A stretch of 59,703 bases of DNA. Source: Candidatus Sulfotelmatobacter sp. Its GTDB lineage: Bacteria > Acidobacteriota > Terriglobia > Terriglobales > Acidobacteriaceae. Below the pieces are notes generated by a model. It saw only the letters and a list, made by a program, of their open reading frames with translations. It made no database searches and was not told the origin of the DNA. The number at the start of each line of letters is the position of its first letter. The first letter of the stretch is position 1. This document shows, piece by piece, positions 55,788 through 59,703 of the stretch. A program made the position numbers and the translations under genes. Where the stretch lies: contig JASHQM010000048.1 of the NCBI GenBank assembly GCA_030039165.1, forward strand, positions 1 through 59,703, read 5' to 3'.

Positions 55788-57032
55788 GTGGAGAAGGTCG
55801 TGAACGAACCACTTTCATTATCCGAATCAAAAGAATTTTCCTCCTGGGGATGGCCAGAGATCGCGCCGCGCGTCGCGCCCGAAGTGCGTGTGCTCCTGGA
55901 AAAAATTCTCGCAGCGCAAAATGGCAACGCCATCAGCCTGGAAGGAGCGCTTCGACTGGCTCACGTTGAAGGCGACGATCTGAGCGGCTTGCTCGTCGCC
56001 GCCAACCTGCTTCGTTCCGAACTGTGCGGAAATATTGTCACTTATGTGGTCAACCGCAACATCAACTTCACGAACATCTGTTTCGTCGGATGCAAGTTCT
56101 GCGCGTTCAGCCGCGGACCGCGGGAATCGGACACTTATTTCCTCATGCCCGATCAGGTCGCGCAAAAAGCAATTGAAGCCTCGGAACTGGGCGCGACCGA
56201 GGTCTGCATCCAGGGCGGACTGCCCCATGGCCTGCCGCCGTTTTACTATCGCGACATTTTGCGCGCGGTAAAAAACGCCGTACCCGCGATGCACATCCAC
56301 GCTTTCTCGCCGATGGAAATCGTCTACGGCGTTGAACTGACGGGAATGCCGCTTGCCGATTATCTTTCCATGCTGCGCGAGAATGGCCTGGACACTCTGC
56401 CCGGCACCGCCGCCGAAATTCTTGACGACGATGTCCGCCATCTTCTTTCCCGCAACAAACTCTCGACGGCGCAATGGATCGAAGTCATCCGCACGGCGCA
56501 TGGCTGCGGAATTCGCACCACTTCCACGATGATGTATGGGCACGCGGAGACCCCCCAACACTGGGTGCGGCAGATGAGGCTGCTGCGCACGATTCAGGAC
56601 GAGAGCGGAGGGTTCACGGAATTCGTACCGCTAGGATTTGTGCACCAGAACACGCTCTTGTTCCAGCAAGGATTGGCGCGAAGCGGCCCAACGCTTGATG
56701 AACACCTGAAGGTTCACGCATTGGCGCGACTGCTGCTCGCCAGTTCCATCAACAACATTCAGGTTTCCTGGGTAAAACTGAATCGGCAACTTTCGCAGCT
56801 TTGCCTGCAGGCGGGGGCTAACGATTACGGCGGCACGCTGATGGAAGAAAATATTTCGCGGGAGGCAGGAGCGACCGCCGGGCAGTACACCAGCCCGGAA
56901 GATTTTCAGTCGCTCATTCGCGAGCTCGGACGCGTTCCCGCCGAGCGCAATACAACTTATTCGCGCATCAGGTTGAAAGTGCCGCTGGAAGAATTCAGCG
57001 CCGAAGAAAGCCTGGAGCCCGAGTTCGCGTGA
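55788..57032 (+). CDS. cofH: 5-amino-6-(D-ribitylamino)uracil--L-tyrosine 4-hydroxyphenyl transferase, CofH
   Basis: A 414-residue radical SAM enzyme, partner of CofG in Fo synthesis. The cluster ligands are in NICFVGCKFCAFSR (CxxxCxxC). VCIQGGLPHGLPPFYY, 'HIHAFSPMEIVYG', LPGTAAEIL, TTSTMMYGHAE and 'ANDYGGTLMEENIS' are the CofH/MqnC-family motifs; GAxxxD-type differences from MqnC support CofH given its neighbours. The GTG at 55788 has TTGGAG seven bases upstream. It lies 41 bases after cofE. Confidence 0.95.
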   Translation: MEKVVNEPLSLSESKEFSSWGWPEIAPRVAPEVRVLLEKILAAQNGNAISLEGALRLAHVEGDDLSGLLVAANLLRSELCGNIVTYVVNRNINFTNICFVGCKFCAFSRGPRESDTYFLMPDQVAQKAIEASELGATEVCIQGGLPHGLPPFYYRDILRAVKNAVPAMHIHAFSPMEIVYGVELTGMPLADYLSMLRENGLDTLPGTAAEILDDDVRHLLSRNKLSTAQWIEVIRTAHGCGIRTTSTMMYGHAETPQHWVRQMRLLRTIQDESGGFTEFVPLGFVHQNTLLFQQGLARSGPTLDEHLKVHALARLLLASSINNIQVSWVKLNRQLSQLCLQAGANDYGGTLMEENISREAGATAGQYTSPEDFQSLIRELGRVPAERNTTYSRIRLKVPLEEFSAEESLEPEFA

Positions 57033-57147
57033 GCACCACCGAGCCGCAGTGCGCAAGGACAGATGTTTGGCCGACATCAAATCCAAGCAGAGGTGTTTTA
57101 ACCAGACGCAGCCAGGAGCCTTCCATTGCCGGCGCTCGACGCGCATG

Positions 57148-57194
57148 AGATCCCTCGCCCCGCCGGTGAAAACGCGGGGCGTCGGGACGACGAC
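57148..57194. repeat. Short palindromic intergenic repeat, copy 2
   Basis: Second copy of the element at 419-463, between cofH and npdG. GCCCCGC (57157-57163) pairs with GCGGGGC (57174-57180) around the same loop, CGGTGAAAAC. The stem differs from copy 1 on both arms and remains fully paired. The outer arm is weaker (ATCCC with GGGAC). Confidence 0.7.
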
Positions 57195-57256
57195 TTAAAT
57201 GGTCGACTGATGGACAAACCACCGATCTCATCTTCTGATACTCTCCCCATAAGCCG

Positions 57257-57940
57257 ATGATCAAAACCATCGCCATTCTTGGCGGCACTGGACCCGCGGG
57301 CATGGGCCTGGCGCTGCGTTGGGCGCGCGCCGGAGAAACCATAATCCTCGGCTCGCGCGAGGCTCAGCGCGCACAAGAAGCGGCCGAAAAAATCAAAGCG
57401 CGTGCGGGAAGCGCTGCCAGAATTTCAGGCACGGAAAATTCCGCTGCTTGCGGCGCTGCTGACGTTCTCGTCCTCACGGTTCCTTTCGAAGGTCAGGCTG
57501 GCCTGCTCAAACAACTCAAGCCCGTCATTCGTTCAGGCAGCGTTCTCATCGATGCCACGGTTGCACTCGCGGCCAGTGTCGGCGGGCGAGCATCGCGCAC
57601 ACTCGGTATATGGCAAGGTTCAGCCGCACAGCAGGCGGCCGAGCTTGTGCCGAAAGGCGTAAGTGTGGCGGCCGCTTTTCACAACTTGTCGGCCGAGATG
57701 TTGAATGGTGACGACCCGCTCGATTGCGATGTCGTGGTTTGCAGCGATGATCCCAACGCTTCCGAAGTCGCACGCAACCTCGCCGCAAGAATTCCCGGCG
57801 TGCGCGCCATCGATGGAGGCAGGCTCGAAAACGCCCGCATGCTCGAGCAGATCACGGCCCTGCTCATCGGACTGAACATCCGCCACAAAGGCCACGGCGG
57901 CATCCGCATTACCGGACTGCCGCCAGGAGCCTATCGATAG
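57257..57940 (+). CDS. npdG: NADPH-dependent F420 reductase (F420H2:NADP+ oxidoreductase)
   Basis: A 227-residue Rossmann enzyme that passes hydride between NADPH and F420. N-terminus: AILGGTGPAGMGLALRWARAG, then LGSREAQRA (NADP 2'-phosphate site), 'DVLVLTVPFEGQ', AAFHNLSAEML and the C-terminal 'GLNIRHKGHGGIRITGL'. These are the NpdG/Fno signatures. It follows cofH by 224 bases with the hairpin repeat between, so it may have its own promoter. It shows F420 is used, not just made. Confidence 0.94.
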   Translation: MIKTIAILGGTGPAGMGLALRWARAGETIILGSREAQRAQEAAEKIKARAGSAARISGTENSAACGAADVLVLTVPFEGQAGLLKQLKPVIRSGSVLIDATVALAASVGGRASRTLGIWQGSAAQQAAELVPKGVSVAAAFHNLSAEMLNGDDPLDCDVVVCSDDPNASEVARNLAARIPGVRAIDGGRLENARMLEQITALLIGLNIRHKGHGGIRITGLPPGAYR

Positions 57941-57995
57941 AAGTTCGTGAAGGTTGTTTGCCGAAGATTCCGCAATGCCGGATCGTGTGTGCGAT

Positions 57996-58547
57996 CTACA
58001 TCAGTAATTCGTTGCCGCGGCGCATGATGGGGTGTTGCATTTCCTGAAGATCGTTTTTCACCATGTTGAGGCCATAGACGCAGCCTTCGAACTGATGGGA
58101 CAGCCGCGCGAACATAGGCGCGACGTTGGCGTACTCAAAGTGCTCAAACTTTGAAACGATGTAGTAGCTTTCCTTACCGGCTTTCACCCACTCGATGAAA
58201 CTTTCCAGACGGTTCCGTCGCAAGCGGCACCGGTTGATGCTCTCAGGGAACATTCCCGCAAAGAACAAGGTATAGTCGCCGATGTGCTTGCGCACCTGAC
58301 GTTCGCGGTCGAATGAAGGCGCCGGGCCATAGACCGGATCAGACTGCAACAGAATCTCGCCCAGATCGGCGAGCGGACGATCGGCCGCATTGTGAATCTT
58401 GAACAATTGATCTGCCTCGCAGAATTCGGTCAGCAAATGCGCTACGTAAGTTACGACCTGCGGGTCGCGGATTCCGATTTCTTCCGCGTAGTGACGGCCC
58501 ACCAATTCCTGGAAAAGCTGGCACAGTGGATGAGATTCCGGAATCAT
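57996..58547 (-). CDS. Conserved-looking cytoplasmic protein of unknown function
   Basis: A 183-residue soluble, helix-rich protein without signal peptide or membrane segment. Notable segments: ELVGRHYAEEIGIRDPQVVTYV, 'DLGEILLQSDP', KHIGDYTLFFAGMFPES and KAGKESYYIVSKFEHFEYA. I do not recognise the family. Its composition and codon use look like a normal gene. It converges on npdG with 55 bases between. Confidence 0.72.
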   Translation of the reverse strand: MIPESHPLCQLFQELVGRHYAEEIGIRDPQVVTYVAHLLTEFCEADQLFKIHNAADRPLADLGEILLQSDPVYGPAPSFDRERQVRKHIGDYTLFFAGMFPESINRCRLRRNRLESFIEWVKAGKESYYIVSKFEHFEYANVAPMFARLSHQFEGCVYGLNMVKNDLQEMQHPIMRRGNELLM

Positions 58548-58577
58548 GCGCGATAGGCCCCCCCCAAAAGGGCTGTT

Positions 58578-58603
58578 GAAAGCCGCTCTAGACGCGGACT
58601 TTC
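58578..58603. other. Imperfect stem-loop upstream of the unknown protein gene
   Basis: GAAAG-CCGC (58578-58586) and GCGG-A-CTTTC (58594-58603) form a nine-pair stem with one bulge and the loop TCTAGAC. It lies in the 407-base gap between the minus-strand unknown gene and the plus-strand amidohydrolase. No U-tract follows. Confidence 0.4.
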
Positions 58604-58803
58604 CACTTCATGCGTACCTAGTTACCTCAGCTATGCCGCGAACGCAAGTGACTTTTGTTTATCGGCGGCATTATTTTCGCTAATCGTTAGAGGTGTGCAG
58701 GTAATTGCGAGGTTGTGGGAGGCTCTTGTTGGCACTCGAGTATCTCGGCTGCTAAGCTGGCACACTGTTAAGCCAAATCATGTGAAGCGTGTAGAAAAGT
58801 CGT

Positions 58804-58846
58804 GGTCTGCGATGAACGTAGGGAATTCTCTACGGTTCATTAGACC
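58804..58846. other. Long imperfect dyad upstream of the amidohydrolase
   Basis: GGTCT (58804) pairs with AGACC (58842), ATGAAC (58812) with GTTCAT (58835), and GTAG (58818) with CTAC (58830), around GGAATTCT. This gives about 15 pairs over 43 bases, with small bulges. It sits 109 bases before the amidohydrolase start and could be an operator or leader hairpin. The rest of the gap shows no supportable gene. Confidence 0.5.
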
Positions 58847-58954
58847 GATGATTCCAATGCTTGCATTCCTCCGCCAGGGCGCGAGCGGTACATGGACAAA
58901 AGTTAAGAGTAGAATTCCCCCGTTCTCAACTTCTCGCCAGGTTCGGAGACGACA

Positions 58955-59703
58955 TTGAAAACCCACCTCTTCTTCTGCCTTCTGCTGCTCGCGCTGCTGG
59001 CGCAGGCCGCGGCGCAACAAAGCGATGATCGGGCAGCTGCCTCCCAGACGGGCGCGAAGGATTCTTACACCGTCATTCGCGCGGGCTCGCTGATCGATGG
59101 CAAATCCAATACGGCCAAGCGCGATCAAGTGATCGTGATTCGCGGCAATCTCGTTGAGAATGTCGGTGATTCCGCGAGCGCAAAGATCCCAGCCGGTGCA
59201 AAGATAATCGATCTCTCCAAAGCAACAGTTCTGCCCGGACTGATCGACTGCCACACACACATTTTTCTTCAGGGAGAAGATCCGGCGGAGGGCGGATACG
59301 ACGCCAACATCCTCAATGCTCCTTTGGCGCTTCGTGCAGCCCGTGCCACCGTTTCCGCGCGCCGCGCGCTTGAGCAAGGATTCACCACGCTGCGCGACGT
59401 CGAGACCGAGGGCGCGGGTTACGGAGATGTGGGAATCAAAGAAGCAATCGAAAAGGGCTACATCCCCGGGCCGCGCTTATTCGTTTCTACGCGAGCCATC
59501 TCCACCACCGGCGGCTACATGCTCGAGGGCTATGCTCCCGAGCTTGACATGCCCAAAGGCGTACAGATCGTCGACGGTCCCGTTGAAGCCCGCAAGGCTG
59601 CTCGCGAGCAACTTGATCACGGCGCCGACTGGATCAAGGTCTACATGACTCATCGGTCCTGGGTCGGAAAAAACGGCGAACTGGTTTCGCAACCGACGCT
59701 CAC
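58955..59703 (+). CDS. Secreted metal-dependent amidohydrolase, N-terminal part
   Basis: The frame begins at a TTG (58955) six bases after GGAG and runs off the window end, so only 249 residues are visible. A signal peptide (LLLLALLAQAAAQ) precedes an amidohydrolase fold: the small beta-domain 'VIRAGSLIDGKS', then the metal motif His100-x-His102 in GLIDCHTHIF. 'GFTTLRDVET' and the likely carbamylated Lys228 in ADWIKVYMTH follow. Imidazolonepropionase-like or prolidase-like exported amidohydrolases are the closest type. Substrate unknown. Confidence 0.88.
   Translation, partial: MKTHLFFCLLLLALLAQAAAQQSDDRAAASQTGAKDSYTVIRAGSLIDGKSNTAKRDQVIVIRGNLVENVGDSASAKIPAGAKIIDLSKATVLPGLIDCHTHIFLQGEDPAEGGYDANILNAPLALRAARATVSARRALEQGFTTLRDVETEGAGYGDVGIKEAIEKGYIPGPRLFVSTRAISTTGGYMLEGYAPELDMPKGVQIVDGPVEARKAAREQLDHGADWIKVYMTHRSWVGKNGELVSQPTL

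Noticed and set aside
58695..58958. Plus-strand open frame of 87 codons before the amidohydrolase
   Set aside because: No family features or ribosome site, and it runs through the long dyad at 58804-58846.
58778..59377. Long minus-strand open frame (199 codons) over the amidohydrolase
   Set aside because: The plus-strand frame from 58955 encodes a coherent signal peptide and amidohydrolase motifs; the minus frame has no recognisable features.
1..59703. CRISPR array, prophage or insertion sequence
   Set aside because: No regularly spaced repeats, cas genes, phage structural genes or transposase motifs were seen.

Overview
The window looks like a chromosomal segment of an Acidobacteriota bacterium, probably class Terriglobia or a near relative. 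This is inferred from gene content, not from a marker gene. The signs are a very large Oar-like TonB-dependent receptor with a carboxypeptidase-regulatory N-terminus, long Ig-like and beta-propeller lipoproteins, a full coenzyme F420 gene set with separate cofG and cofH, paired GlnRS and GluRS genes, and many short ATGA or GTGA gene overlaps. I see no transposase, integrase, phage gene, CRISPR array or rRNA.

Layout. 1-1104: end of leuC and all of leuD (leucine synthesis), separated by a short hairpin repeat that recurs near 57150. 1131-10433: a tripartite efflux operon (lipoprotein adaptor plus two RND pumps, MdtABC-like) behind GTAAA boxes, then a beta-propeller lipoprotein. 10639-13407: a three-gene operon of type III polyketide synthase, FAD oxidoreductase and secreted YceI-like lipid-binding protein. 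13457-15477: a NarL-type two-component pair on the minus strand, divergent from 15528-20571, which holds an MsbA-like ABC exporter, a LolD/MacB-like ATPase and permease, and a secreted esterase. 20631-25814: tRNA-Ser, the TonB-dependent receptor, a compact operon (membrane protein, membrane-anchored thioredoxin-like protein, XRE repressor) with a near-leaderless promoter, and an odd tRNA-Asp-like sequence with an inverted partial copy and a terminator. 25861-29121: glnS and gltX. 29294-41054: cell-envelope and exopolysaccharide genes (PAP2-Wzi fusion, Wzz-like protein, B12-type radical SAM enzyme, GT2, WbaP-type initiating transferase, SLBB export protein). 41220-44030: orphan cheW and cheA. 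44151-50558: secreted or lipid-anchored proteins and a hydrolase. 51023-51967: msrB and a flavin reductase. 52066-57940: F420 biosynthesis cofG-cofD-cofC-cofE-cofH followed by npdG. 57996 to the end: an unknown protein and the start of a secreted amidohydrolase.

How the genes work together. CofG and CofH make the deazaflavin Fo. CofC makes the activated phospholactyl-type group, CofD joins it to Fo, CofE adds glutamates, and NpdG exchanges hydride between F420 and NADP, so one cluster builds the cofactor and links it to the NADPH pool. The polyketide operon would make a lipidic phenol or pyrone, oxidise or reduce it, and possibly hand it to a periplasmic carrier. The envelope genes form the initiation, length control and export parts of an exopolysaccharide pathway; no flippase or polymerase gene is in the window.

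The least explained items are the 24301-25445 operon, the tRNA-like element at 25587-25814, the hairpin repeat family, the long inverted repeats at 50680 and 58804, and the reduction step missing from the F420 cluster.
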